64,000 nt of DNA from Streptomyces sp. WZ-12. Lineage in GTDB: Bacteria; Actinomycetota; Actinomycetes; Streptomycetales; Streptomycetaceae. The DNA lies in contig NZ_CP118574.1 in assembly GCF_028898845.1 (NCBI RefSeq), positions 8,915,001 through 8,979,000 of the forward strand, written 5' to 3'. The position numbers were made by a program, and so were the translations under genes. Below, in pieces: positions 45,674 to 53,378 of the stretch; positions within the stretch are counted from its first letter, which is position 1; each line of letters opens with the position of its first letter. Under the pieces are notes generated by a model that ran no database searches, was not told the origin of the DNA, and was given only the letters and a program-made list of their open reading frames with translations.

Positions 45674-45832
45674 CCCACGGCTGCCCGGCCCGCGTCGACG
45701 GCAGGTGGCCCCGGCCGACCGGCGGGAGTTGGGGTCGGACGGCCCCTGCCGCAGTCCGGGCCGGGGCCCGCACGCTGAAGAGGTCGCAGCCCGTGGCGAC
45801 GGAACAGCGGGTCGCAGGGAGGGGAAGGCACC

Positions 45833-48634
45833 ATGACGGACACGGCCACCGCCGTCCGCACCGGGTGCGCGACGGTCTGCGCGCTGCTCGCCGACGGAAG
45901 CACGGTCCAACTGCGGCCGGCGGACCCGACGGACCGCGAGCACGTGCTGCGCCTCTACGGAGAGATGTCAGCGGACAGCCTGCGCAACCGGTTCTTCATG
46001 GTCAGCCGACGCTCCGGCGAGCGGGCCGCAGACCGGCTCTGCACCCCCGGCGGCCCCGGGCACCGCACCCTCGTCGCCCTGCACGGCGACCGGTTGGTCG
46101 GCGTCGCCGAGTACGAAACCGGCGATGCGCCGATCCCGGCGGAGACCGCCCGGACCGCTGGGGGGAGCGTTCCGGCCACCGTGGAGACGGCCCGGACCAC
46201 CCCTAGCACGTGCACCTCGACCACCGCCGAGATCTCGCTGGCCGTCGCCGACGACTTCCACCGCCGGGGCGTGGGCACCCTGCTGCTGGAACACCTCGTG
46301 CACACCGCCAGGGAGAACGGCGTCACCGCCTTCACCGCCGACGTGCTCGCCGACAACCACCCCATCCACCGCATCCTCGCCGACCTCGGCCTGCACGTCA
46401 CCCGGCGGTACGAGGACACCACCGTGCACGGCGTCATCCGCCTCGAACCGGACGAGAGGTACCGCTCCGCCGTGGACCTGCGGGGCCGCACCGCCGGCAC
46501 CGCGAGTCTGCGCCCGCTGCTTCGGCCCCGTTCGGTCGCCGTCATCGGAGCCGGCACCAAGCCCGGTTCCGTAGGACGGGCCATCCTGCACAACCTGCGC
46601 GAGGGCCACTTCCGCGGACTCCTCCACCCGGTCAACCCGCACGCCCACGCCGTCCTGCACCTCCCGGCGTACGCGTCCGTCGGCGACCTTCCGCACCCGC
46701 CGGACCTCGCCGTCCTGGCGGTGCCGGCCGCCGCCGTCCCCCGGGCCGCCGAAGAGTGCGGTCGGGCCGGGGTGAGGGCCCTGGCGGTGGTGACCGCCGG
46801 CCTCGACGCCGTCCGCACCGCGGAGTTGACGGCGGTCTGCCGCCGGTGGGGCATGCGGATGGCGGGGCCCGACTGCCTGGGCATCGCCAACACCGAACCG
46901 GACGTCAGCCTGGACGCGACCTTCGCCGCGGACCGACCGCTGCCCGGCACGGCCGGCGTCGCCGTCCAGTCGGGCGGCGTCGGCATCGCCCTCCTGGGCG
47001 GACTCTCCCGCCTGGGCATCGGCGTCTCCAGCTTCGTCTCGCTCGGCGACAAGCGGGACGTCAGCGGCAACGACCTCCTCCAGTGGTGGGAGTGCGACGG
47101 CCGGACCGAACTGGCCCTGCTGCACCTGGAGTCGTTCGGCAACCCCCGCGCCTTCTCCCGTACCGCGCGGCGGGTCACCCGGCGGATGCCGGTGCTCACC
47201 GTCGACACGGGACGTTCGGCGGCCGGACGCCGGGCCGCCGCCTCGCACACCGCGGCCGCGGCCGTCCCGACCATGACCCGGCGCGCCCTGTTCCGACAGG
47301 CCGGCATCACCGCCACCGACACCCTCGGCGAACTCCTCGACACCGCGGCCCTGTTGCACTCCCAACCCCTGCCCAACGGCCCGCGCATCGCCGTGCTCTC
47401 CAACGAGGCCGGGATCGGCGTACTGGCCGCCGACGCCTGCACCGACGCCGAACTCGCCGTGCCGGAACTGGCGTTGGCCCTCACGGAGGAACTGCTCGAC
47501 GCGCTCCCGGAAGGCGCCACCGCCGCAAACCCGATCGACGCCACGCCGGCCGTCACCGCGGAGGTGCTGCGCCGATGCCTGGACCGCCTCGCCGCCTCCG
47601 GAGCGGTCGACGCCATCCTGGTCGCGCTGGTCCCCACGGCCCTGACCACTGGGGTGGGCACCGACCCGAACACCGCACTCACCCCCTCCGCCCTCATGCC
47701 CGCTGGCGGCCGCTGCCCGATCCTCGCCGTCCGGCCCGACCAGCCCGAACGCGTCCGACTGCTGCACGCGGACGACGGGCGGGCCGTCCCCTCGTACGGC
47801 GACGCACAGTCGGCGGCCCGCGCGCTACGCCATGCCGTGGCGCGCGCCCAGTGGTTGGCCCGACCGCCGGGGCGCCCCGTGGAACCGGTCGGCGCCGACG
47901 CCACCGGGGCCCGCGCACTGGTCGCCGCATTCCTCGCCGAGGCCCCGACCGGCGGCTGGCTGGACGCCCGCCGGACCGCCCGCCTCCTGGACTGCTACGG
48001 CATCCCCCGCCTTCCCCAGGCATACGTCACCACCGAGGAGGCGGCCGTCGACGCCGCCGCCCGACTGGCCAGCCGCTCCGGCACGGTGGCCCTCAAGGCC
48101 CAGGGACCCGACCTCGTCCACGAGGCCGAGCGGGGCGGCGGGTTCCTCGACCTGCGCGGCCGGCACGCCGTGCGGACCGCCTTCCGTGATCTGGCCGCCC
48201 GCCTCGGCACGGCGATGACCGGCGCACTGGTCCAACCGATGGCGGAACGCGGCGCCGAACTCCTCGCCGGCGTCGTCCAGGACGAGGTCTTCGGCGCCCT
48301 GGTCGTCTTCGGCCCCGGCGGCACCACCAGCGAACTGCTCGCCGACCACGCCGCCCGCCTCGCCCCGCTCGCCGACACCGACGTCCATGACCTGCTCACC
48401 ACGCCCCGCTGCGCTCCGCTCCTCTTCGGCCACCGCGGCGCCCCACCGGCCGATCCGGCCCCCCTCAAGGACCTGTTGGTCCGCCTCTCCCAGATGGCCG
48501 GCGACCTCCCCGAACTGGCCGAGGTCGAGTGCAACCCGGTGATCGCCCGCCCCGACGGCTGCACCGTCGTCGACGCACGCGTCCGCCTCCTGCCGCGCCG
48601 GTCGACCGACCCCTATCTACGCCGCCTCCCGTGA
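45833..48634 (+). CDS. GNAT acetyltransferase fused to ADP-forming acyl-CoA synthetase-like protein
   Basis: 933 aa. Residues ~20-205 are a GNAT domain (VADDFHRRGVGTLLLEHLVHTA) interrupted by a low-complexity Thr/Ala/Glu insertion at ~100-130. ~225-680 are the CoA-binding and ligase segments (SVAVIGAGTKPGSVGRAIL; AVQSGGVGIALLGGLSRLGIGVSSFVSLGDKRDVSGNDLL). ~700-930 are ATP-grasp-like (YGIPRLPQAYVTTEEAAV; ELAEVECNPVIARPDG). Related Pat/YfiQ-type fusions acetylate lysines of acyl-CoA synthetases, with the ligase-like part acting as a sensor (known). Here the GNAT is N-terminal rather than C-terminal as in enterobacterial Pat. Stand-alone gene with GGGAAGG before the ATG. Confidence 0.88.
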   Translation: MTDTATAVRTGCATVCALLADGSTVQLRPADPTDREHVLRLYGEMSADSLRNRFFMVSRRSGERAADRLCTPGGPGHRTLVALHGDRLVGVAEYETGDAPIPAETARTAGGSVPATVETARTTPSTCTSTTAEISLAVADDFHRRGVGTLLLEHLVHTARENGVTAFTADVLADNHPIHRILADLGLHVTRRYEDTTVHGVIRLEPDERYRSAVDLRGRTAGTASLRPLLRPRSVAVIGAGTKPGSVGRAILHNLREGHFRGLLHPVNPHAHAVLHLPAYASVGDLPHPPDLAVLAVPAAAVPRAAEECGRAGVRALAVVTAGLDAVRTAELTAVCRRWGMRMAGPDCLGIANTEPDVSLDATFAADRPLPGTAGVAVQSGGVGIALLGGLSRLGIGVSSFVSLGDKRDVSGNDLLQWWECDGRTELALLHLESFGNPRAFSRTARRVTRRMPVLTVDTGRSAAGRRAAASHTAAAAVPTMTRRALFRQAGITATDTLGELLDTAALLHSQPLPNGPRIAVLSNEAGIGVLAADACTDAELAVPELALALTEELLDALPEGATAANPIDATPAVTAEVLRRCLDRLAASGAVDAILVALVPTALTTGVGTDPNTALTPSALMPAGGRCPILAVRPDQPERVRLLHADDGRAVPSYGDAQSAARALRHAVARAQWLARPPGRPVEPVGADATGARALVAAFLAEAPTGGWLDARRTARLLDCYGIPRLPQAYVTTEEAAVDAAARLASRSGTVALKAQGPDLVHEAERGGGFLDLRGRHAVRTAFRDLAARLGTAMTGALVQPMAERGAELLAGVVQDEVFGALVVFGPGGTTSELLADHAARLAPLADTDVHDLLTTPRCAPLLFGHRGAPPADPAPLKDLLVRLSQMAGDLPELAEVECNPVIARPDGCTVVDARVRLLPRRSTDPYLRRLP

Positions 48635-48953
48635 AGGCGGACGGTGAGTCTTTGAACGCGCCTCGCGGGGAGGGGAGTTGACGCGTTGACTGGCGGAAGG
48701 GGTGTGCGGGTGAGCTGCGCGGGCAGCTGGGCGGAGCGTGGCCGCCGGGTCGAATGGGCGCGCTGGGCGGCCGAGTTCGCCCTTGGACCTCGATCGAGCC
48801 CGATAGGCACCGGCTGTCGTGCGGCGACCGGCTTCTGATGGGAGGAGTTGAGCCGCGCACTGCCGGCCAGGCGGCCCATGCACGCGCGCCCGTCCCACCG
48901 CAATTCCCAGGCACGGCACCGTGGGGGCCGCCCCGCCGTGCGGGCACCGGTCA
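48635..48953. other. Intergenic region before the M-box locus
   Basis: About 320 bp; no gene or RNA recognised. Several short inverted repeats of GC type are scattered, none strong enough to call a terminator for the upstream gene. Confidence 0.4.
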
Positions 48954-48967
48954 AGGTTGAGTCAAAG

Positions 48968-49000
48968 ACTTGCGTACCCACGCAAGTACGAGGGTAGGAT
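48968..49000 (+). promoter_or_regulatory. Promoter with perfect palindrome upstream of the plus-strand M-box
   Basis: ACTTGCGT-accc-ACGCAAGT (48968-48987) is a perfect 8-bp-arm palindrome. TTGCGT inside it can serve as a -35 box, with TAGGAT at 48995-49000 as -10 (19-bp spacer), so a bound repressor would block the promoter. A close relative of the palindrome precedes the second M-box on the other strand. Confidence 0.6.
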
Positions 49001-49025
49001 TTCAGCCGTTCGAAGAGAAGGAATC

Positions 49026-49200
49026 GAGGCACCTCGTTCGGTGAGGCGTCTTCGCGGACACAGGCCACTGACCCCACGACGTCGAGAGACGCCCAGGTTC
49101 AGGACAGGTCTCCCCGACCTAAGGGGTGACCCCAAGTGGCTTCCCCTGTACGGGGATTACGCCGTGGAGTGCCAAAGCTCTGACGAGTTGGGGTGAGCCA
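49026..49200 (+). promoter_or_regulatory. M-box (ykoK-type) magnesium riboswitch
   Basis: The core matches the M-box as I know it from ykoK/mgtE leaders: CTCGTTCGGTGAGGCGTCT near the start, ACGTCGAGAGACGCCCAGG in the middle, and GTGCCAAAGCTCTGACGA near the end, with GC stems between. M-boxes sense Mg2+ and turn downstream genes off when Mg2+ is plentiful. It is followed by a small ORF and an NRAMP-type transporter. A second, almost identical copy is at 53379-53545 on the minus strand. Confidence 0.85.
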
Positions 49201-49280
49201 GTCATCGTGGACTGGTCCGCTCTTTGCCGTGTCCGTTTGGCGCCCGCGTGCGCCCCGGCCGGAAGGAGGCGAGAGACACC

Positions 49281-49370
49281 ATGGACGGCCATTGCAGTAG
49301 TCCGGGCCACAGTCGGCCCCATATGCGTATGTCATCTCCGATGTCTTCTTCGACCTCCGGTACGCAGTAA
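49281..49370 (+). CDS. Small ORF between M-box and transporter (29 aa)
   Basis: ATG at 49281 preceded by GGAAGGAGGCGAGA. The peptide starts MDGHCSSPGHSRPHM and is Ser/Met-rich to its end, with no hydrophobic segment. A homologous small ORF with the same ribosome-binding context follows the second M-box (53198-53296, minus). The shared residues MDG, Cys-Ser-Ser, PGHSR and HM suggest it is truly translated and conserved. It may be a leader peptide coupling translation or Mg2+ state to expression of the transporter, or a small protein in its own right. Not previously known to me. Confidence 0.6.
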   Translation: MDGHCSSPGHSRPHMRMSSPMSSSTSGTQ

Positions 49371-49478
49371 CAACCTCCTGCGCGAGAGCACCCTCCCCCC
49401 ACGCACCCGTGCGGCCACCGGCCGTGCCGGGGCGCTGTGCTGCGCGTTCGCAGGGGGATCGCCGCTGCGTGCCCCAAA

Positions 49479-49502
49479 CCTCCCCCGTTGGGGGACGGGA
49501 GG
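49479..49502 (+). promoter_or_regulatory. Hairpin that can sequester the transporter ribosome binding site
   Basis: CCTCCC (49479-49484) is complementary to GGGAGG (49497-49502), the ribosome binding site of the transporter gene. An alternative CCCCCgttGGGGG pairing overlaps it. Translation of the upstream small ORF or the riboswitch state could shift between these forms (inference). Confidence 0.45.
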
Positions 49503-49507
49503 CTTTC

Positions 49508-51157
49508 ATGACCAACCTGACCACCACCGCCACGCCATCGACTCCGCCGCAGTCCAGCGCGGTGCTCGACGACGCCCACATCGGAGACATCCGCGGTGCG
49601 CTTGGCACCATCAGGGTCGACGACACCGCCCCGCGCCTGGGGCTCTCCGCCAAATTCAAGACGCTGCTCGCGATCGTCGGCCCCGGCCTGATCGTGATGG
49701 TCGGCGACAACGATGCCGGCGCCTTCGCCACCTACGGCCAGGCCGGCCAGAACTACGGCACCAGCCTGCTGTGGACCCTGCTGCTGCTCGTTCCCGTCCT
49801 GTACGTCAACCAGGAGATGGTGCTCCGACTCGGCGCCGTCACCGGGGTCGGGCACGCGCGCCTGATCCTGGAGCGGTTCGGCAAGTTCTGGGGCGCGTTC
49901 TCCGTCATCGACCTGTTCCTGCTCAACGCGCTGACGCTGGTCACGGAGTTCATCGGCATCACCATGGCCGCCGACTACCTGGGCCTGCCCAAGACCGGCT
50001 CGGTGATCCTGGCCGCCGCGATCATCATCGCGTCCGCGTTCACCGGTTCCTTCCGTCGCTTCGAGCGGATCGCCGTCGCGCTGTGCATCGGGTCGCTGCT
50101 CCTGGTCCCGCTCTACTTCATGCTCCACCCCAAGGCGTCGCAGATGGCGCACGGCTTCGTCGTCCCCGTCATCCCCGGCGGCAGCGGCGAGTTGGCCACG
50201 GTCATGCTGCTGATCATCGGCATCGTGGGCACTACGGTGGCGCCCTGGCAGTTGTTCTTCCAGCAGTCCTACGTCATCGACAAGCGCATCACCCCGCGCT
50301 TCATGAAGTACGAGAAGGCCGACCTGTGGATCGGCATCGCCATCGTGATCATCGGCGCCGCCGCCATGATGGGCCTGGTCGCCGCCGCCTTCGCCGGCAC
50401 CAAGGGCTTCGGCAACTTCACCGACACCGCGGGCCTGATCACCGGCATCGAGGCCAAGGCCGGAAAGGTGGCAGGCGTCCTCTTCGCCATCGCCCTGCTG
50501 GACGCGGCGATCATCGGCGCCTTCGCCGTCTCCCTGTCCACCGCCTACGCGATCGGCGACGTGTTCGGGATGAAGCACTCCCTGCACCGGGGCATCAAGG
50601 GAGCCAAGGGCTTCTACGCCGTCTACGCCGGCCTGGTCGCCGCGGCCGCCACCATCGTGCTGATCCCCGGCTCCCCGCTCGGCCTGCTCACCCAGGGCGT
50701 GCAGACCCTCGCCGGCGTGCTCCTGCCCTCCGCCACGGTCTTCCTGCTGCTGCTCTGCAACGACAAGCAGGTCCTCGGACCATGGGTGAACGGGCCCAAG
50801 ACCAACGCCTTCACCGCGGCGGTCGTCGGCGTCCTGGTGTCACTGTCGATCATCCTGACCGCCTCGGTGCTCTTCCCCGACATCAGCGCGAGCATGATCC
50901 TCGACATCATGGCCGGCTGCGGCGTCGCCGGGGTACTGGCCGCCGGCTACGCCTTCACCCGCCGGCGCACCGCCACCAAGGAAGACCCGATCGACCGCAC
51001 CGGCCGCGAGTCATGGCGCATGCCGCCGCTCGTCACGCTGACCCGACCCGCCATGTCCACCGGCCGCAAGCTGGGCATGGGCGCCCTGCGCACCTACCTG
51101 CTGATCGCGATGGTCCTCGTCGTCATCAAGATCGTGCAGGTCGCCCTCGGCAACTGA
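49508..51157 (+). CDS. NRAMP-family divalent metal transporter, probably of the magnesium-transporting (NRMT) branch
   Basis: 549 aa with eleven or so membrane helices after a 60-residue soluble N-terminus. It has the NRAMP fold, but the TM1 metal-site motif is GDNDAGA rather than DPGN, and the TM6 motif is TVAPWQLFFQQS rather than the MPH-type TVMPHNLYLHS. The Met that binds transition metals is thus Ala. These changes are those described for prokaryotic NRAMP-related Mg2+ transporters (known from work on an Eggerthella lenta protein). The M-box upstream supports Mg2+ as substrate. ATG 49508 with GGGAGG upstream. Last part is basic (~490-515) before a final helix. Confidence 0.88.
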   Translation: MTNLTTTATPSTPPQSSAVLDDAHIGDIRGALGTIRVDDTAPRLGLSAKFKTLLAIVGPGLIVMVGDNDAGAFATYGQAGQNYGTSLLWTLLLLVPVLYVNQEMVLRLGAVTGVGHARLILERFGKFWGAFSVIDLFLLNALTLVTEFIGITMAADYLGLPKTGSVILAAAIIIASAFTGSFRRFERIAVALCIGSLLLVPLYFMLHPKASQMAHGFVVPVIPGGSGELATVMLLIIGIVGTTVAPWQLFFQQSYVIDKRITPRFMKYEKADLWIGIAIVIIGAAAMMGLVAAAFAGTKGFGNFTDTAGLITGIEAKAGKVAGVLFAIALLDAAIIGAFAVSLSTAYAIGDVFGMKHSLHRGIKGAKGFYAVYAGLVAAAATIVLIPGSPLGLLTQGVQTLAGVLLPSATVFLLLLCNDKQVLGPWVNGPKTNAFTAAVVGVLVSLSIILTASVLFPDISASMILDIMAGCGVAGVLAAGYAFTRRRTATKEDPIDRTGRESWRMPPLVTLTRPAMSTGRKLGMGALRTYLLIAMVLVVIKIVQVALGN

Positions 51158-51262
51158 CCCACCCGCGCCGGCGCTTGACCATCCCCCGACCGGGGTGGCG
51201 GCGGGACCCCTCCCCACCCGCCGCCACCCCCCACCGCCCCCTCACGGAGGAGGGAGGCCCTC

Positions 51263-51598
51263 ATGCGCCTTCTCCCGCACCTCACCAAGCTCACCGCACC
51301 GGCCCGCCGGCGGCACCACGCCACCGACGACCGACCCGCCCCGCACACCACCCACCACTCTTGCCCACACCTCCAGTTGACCCTGCACGACGGCACCGAG
51401 CGGGACTACCTGCTCGACAGCCCCAACACCTGCCCCAGCCCCACGGGGCCGTGCGCCAGGTACGAACCGCGCATCCACCTTGCCTACCTCCTCGCCCAGC
51501 AAGGCCACGACGCCCACTGGCTCGCCCACTACGCCGACCTGCCGCTATCCGCGGCCGAGCGCATCACCGCCGCCGCCACCACACCCCCGGGCAGATAG
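51263..51598 (+). CDS. Small hypothetical protein downstream of the transporter
   Basis: 111 aa, ATG with CGGAGGAGGGAGG upstream. Basic N-terminus, His-rich stretch (HTTHHSCPHLQ, ~35-45), two further Cys in a CPSPTGPC context, then an amphipathic helix (LAYLLAQQGHDAHWLAHYADL). No family recognised. The His/Cys content could bind a metal (speculation). It lies about 105 bp after the transporter on the same strand and ends at the large terminator, so it belongs to the M-box transcript. Confidence 0.65.
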   Translation: MRLLPHLTKLTAPARRRHHATDDRPAPHTTHHSCPHLQLTLHDGTERDYLLDSPNTCPSPTGPCARYEPRIHLAYLLAQQGHDAHWLAHYADLPLSAAERITAAATTPPGR

Positions 51599-51608
51599 GG
51601 CCGACACA

Positions 51609-51661
51609 GCGAGGCGGTCGGCGACGCGGGCTCTCCGCCCCCGCGTCGCCGACCGCCTCGC
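51609..51661. terminator. 22-bp perfect hairpin between the two convergent M-box operons
   Basis: 51609-51630 and 51640-51661 are exact inverted repeats (GCGAGGCGGTC...), 9-base loop. It can end both the transporter transcript and the minus-strand regulator transcript. Confidence 0.85.
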
Positions 51662-51669
51662 TGCCGTAT

Positions 51670-52071
51670 CTACGCGTGTTGTCGTTCCGCCGCGTGCTCA
51701 ACCGCGCCGACCGGCCCCGTCGGTGCCGGACGGGCCGCCAGGTGCCGGGCGGCGGCGAGCAGCGACGGGAGGTGCGGGTTGGTGGTGCGGTAGAGCACGC
51801 GGTGGCCGCTGCGGCGGACCCCGACCAGGCCCGCGGCCCGCAGGCGCCCGAGGTGCTGGGAGACGGCCGCGTAGGGGGCGCCGACGCATTCCGTCAGCTC
51901 CCCGACGGCGAGCTCCTGGTCATCGGCCAGCGCCTGTAGCAACCGCAGCCGGATGGGGCCGGCCACCGCCTTCAACAACGCCGTCACGGCGGTGATTTCG
52001 GCGACCGTGAGCTCCGTGGTCGTCGTGCGCGCCGGAAGAAGGACAACGTCGGACTCAGTGAGCGCACGCAC
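51670..52071 (-). CDS. ArsR/SmtB-type winged-helix regulator
   Basis: 133 aa from a GTG at 52071. Typical ArsR DNA-binding region: LLKAVAGPIRLRLLQALADDQELAVGEL...GAPYAAVSQHLGRLRAAGLVGVRRSGHRVLYR. A single Cys (ELTECVGAP, the place of the metal-binding ELCVCDL motif of ArsR/SmtB) and a C-terminal His cluster (HLPSLLAAARH; EHAAERQH) could contribute to metal sensing. The start overlaps the upstream ACT-like gene by 17 bp. Candidate binder of the palindromes upstream of both M-boxes (inference). Confidence 0.85.
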   Translation of the reverse strand: MRALTESDVVLLPARTTTTELTVAEITAVTALLKAVAGPIRLRLLQALADDQELAVGELTECVGAPYAAVSQHLGRLRAAGLVGVRRSGHRVLYRTTNPHLPSLLAAARHLAARPAPTGPVGAVEHAAERQHA

Positions 52072-52444
52072 CGGACAACCCCCTCTCCATGGCGGAGGTG
52101 AGGGAACGCGGATCGTCGTGCCGGTCCCGGTGCCAGTGCAGGTCGCGCACGGGCGGCATGCCGGAGAGCATGTCGACGAGTCGGTCCAGCAGGCCGGTCT
52201 CCGTGCCGTCCAGGGTGACCAACATCTGCAGGTGGGTGGTGAACACGTCGGACGGGTCGACGCGCACGGCCTCGACGCGCGCACCGGGCCGGCTCAGGGC
52301 CAGCACGCACAGCGCGCGCACCTGGGTTTCGGCACCCTGGTCGCAATGGACGTGGAGGGTGACCAGCTCGTGGGGCCGGACGGCCGTCGCCTCGGTGCCG
52401 GGGCGCTTGGTCTGCTTGAGGAGGGTACGGGGCAGGAATCGCAT
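52055..52444 (-). CDS. ACT-like domain protein resembling the C-terminal part of MgtC
   Basis: 129 aa (ATG 52444; an ATG seven codons earlier has no ribosome binding site). VTLHVHCDQGAETQVRALCVLALSRPG...VEAVRVDP...LQMLVTLDGTETGLLDRLVDMLSGMPPVRDLHWH has the beta-alpha-beta pattern of ACT domains, and its ending (pairwise conflict with a Trp-containing last strand) recalls the cytoplasmic tail of MgtC/SapB proteins. No membrane segments, so the MgtC channel-like part is missing. Given the M-box context, a soluble regulatory remnant of an MgtC is attractive but uncertain. Confidence 0.6.
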   Translation of the reverse strand: MRFLPRTLLKQTKRPGTEATAVRPHELVTLHVHCDQGAETQVRALCVLALSRPGARVEAVRVDPSDVFTTHLQMLVTLDGTETGLLDRLVDMLSGMPPVRDLHWHRDRHDDPRSLTSAMERGLSGACAH

Positions 52445-52520
52445 GACGGTGGGTATCCCTTGCATGGTCAGCGTGACGGGACGGCGAAGCCCAACGAGCC
52501 GGTCGCCGGGCTTCCTTCAT

Positions 52521-52580
52521 CAGGGGCGGGGCCCTGTCTGTGGCCGACGGTCAGGGGCGGGGCCTGGCCGTGGCCGACGG
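52521..52580. repeat. 31-bp tandem direct repeat at the end of the winged-helix gene
   Basis: CAGGGGCGGGGCC begins both units (52521 and 52552), and both contain GTGGCCGACGG. The right copy is the coding 3' end including the stop of the minus-strand regulator; the left copy lies just beyond the stop. Confidence 0.6.
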
Positions 52581-53003
52581 CTCGAAGGCGTAGCCGACCT
52601 GCCGTACGGTGCGGATCAACGCCCGATGCCCGGGGCCCAGCTTCCGACGCAGACGGGCGATGTGAACGTCGACCGTGCGCATGTCCCCTACGGCGGTCTG
52701 CTGCCACACCAGCGCCATCAGCTGCTCACGGCTGTAGACCCGGCGCCGGTTGGCCATCAGATGGGCCAGCAGCTCGAACTCCATGCAGGTGAGCTTCAGT
52801 TGCTGCCCGCCGACCGAAACCCGTCGGGTCTCGCAGTCGACGATGAGGCCGCGAATGCGGTGGATCGGCGCCCTGGGCAGGTCCGCGGGCTCGTGCGGCG
52901 ACGACAGCGGGCGCGGAACGGTCGTGTGGCGTCGGCGCAGGTTGGAAGTCCGGGCCAGCAAGGCGTGACGGACCGGTCGGTGGTGGAGGTTCAGGAGGTT
53001 CAT
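52551..53003 (-). CDS. OmpR/PhoB-type winged-helix protein without receiver domain
   Basis: 150 aa from ATG 53003 (GAGGGAAGC upstream). A basic N-terminal ~50 residues is followed by a complete OmpR-type DNA-binding domain: LIVDCETRRVSVGGQQLKLTCMEFELLAHLMANRR, YSREQLMALVW, TVDVHIARLRRKLG, IRTVRQVGYAF. There is no phosphoacceptor receiver, so activity would depend on level or other inputs. First larger gene after the minus-strand M-box and small ORF, 194 bp downstream of the latter, hence probably controlled by Mg2+. Confidence 0.85.
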   Translation of the reverse strand: MNLLNLHHRPVRHALLARTSNLRRRHTTVPRPLSSPHEPADLPRAPIHRIRGLIVDCETRRVSVGGQQLKLTCMEFELLAHLMANRRRVYSREQLMALVWQQTAVGDMRTVDVHIARLRRKLGPGHRALIRTVRQVGYAFEPSATARPRP

Positions 53004-53197
53004 GGCTGCTTCCCTCGGATCGGGGTAGTGGTGGCGAAGGCCATGGCGAGACCCCGCCACGTGCCTGGTCTGGGAGAGAGGTTGCGGGCGTGCGGAAGCT
53101 GCCCGCCCTGCGAGCGCGCAGCCCGACCACCCGGGACGGCGAAAGCCGCACGGGTGCTGGCGGGGAGTGTTCGCGAACGCGTCGGGAGCGGGAGTGG

Positions 53198-53296
53198 TTA
53201 CCGCATACCGGAGGCCAAGAAAGTCATATGGGTAAACGACCTACTGTGCCCCGGACCGCCGCAACCATCGCAACTACTGCAACTACTGCCGTCCAT
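53198..53296 (-). CDS. Small Cys-rich ORF after the second M-box (32 aa)
   Basis: ATG at 53296 behind CCGGAAGGAGGCGAGAAAC, TAA at 53198-53200. The peptide begins MDGSSCSSCDGCGGPGHSR and has three Cys spaced CxxCxxC. The plus-strand counterpart (49281-49370) shares MDG, CSS, PGHSR and HM but has only one Cys. Same position relative to the riboswitch and same ribosome binding site. The CxxCxxC could bind metal (speculative). Confidence 0.6.
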   Translation of the reverse strand: MDGSSCSSCDGCGGPGHSRSFTHMTFLASGMR

Positions 53297-53378
53297 GTTT
53301 CTCGCCTCCTTCCGGCCGGGGCGCGCGAGCGCGCCGTACGACTCGGCAGCGAGCGGACCGGCCCGGACGGCCGGTTCA

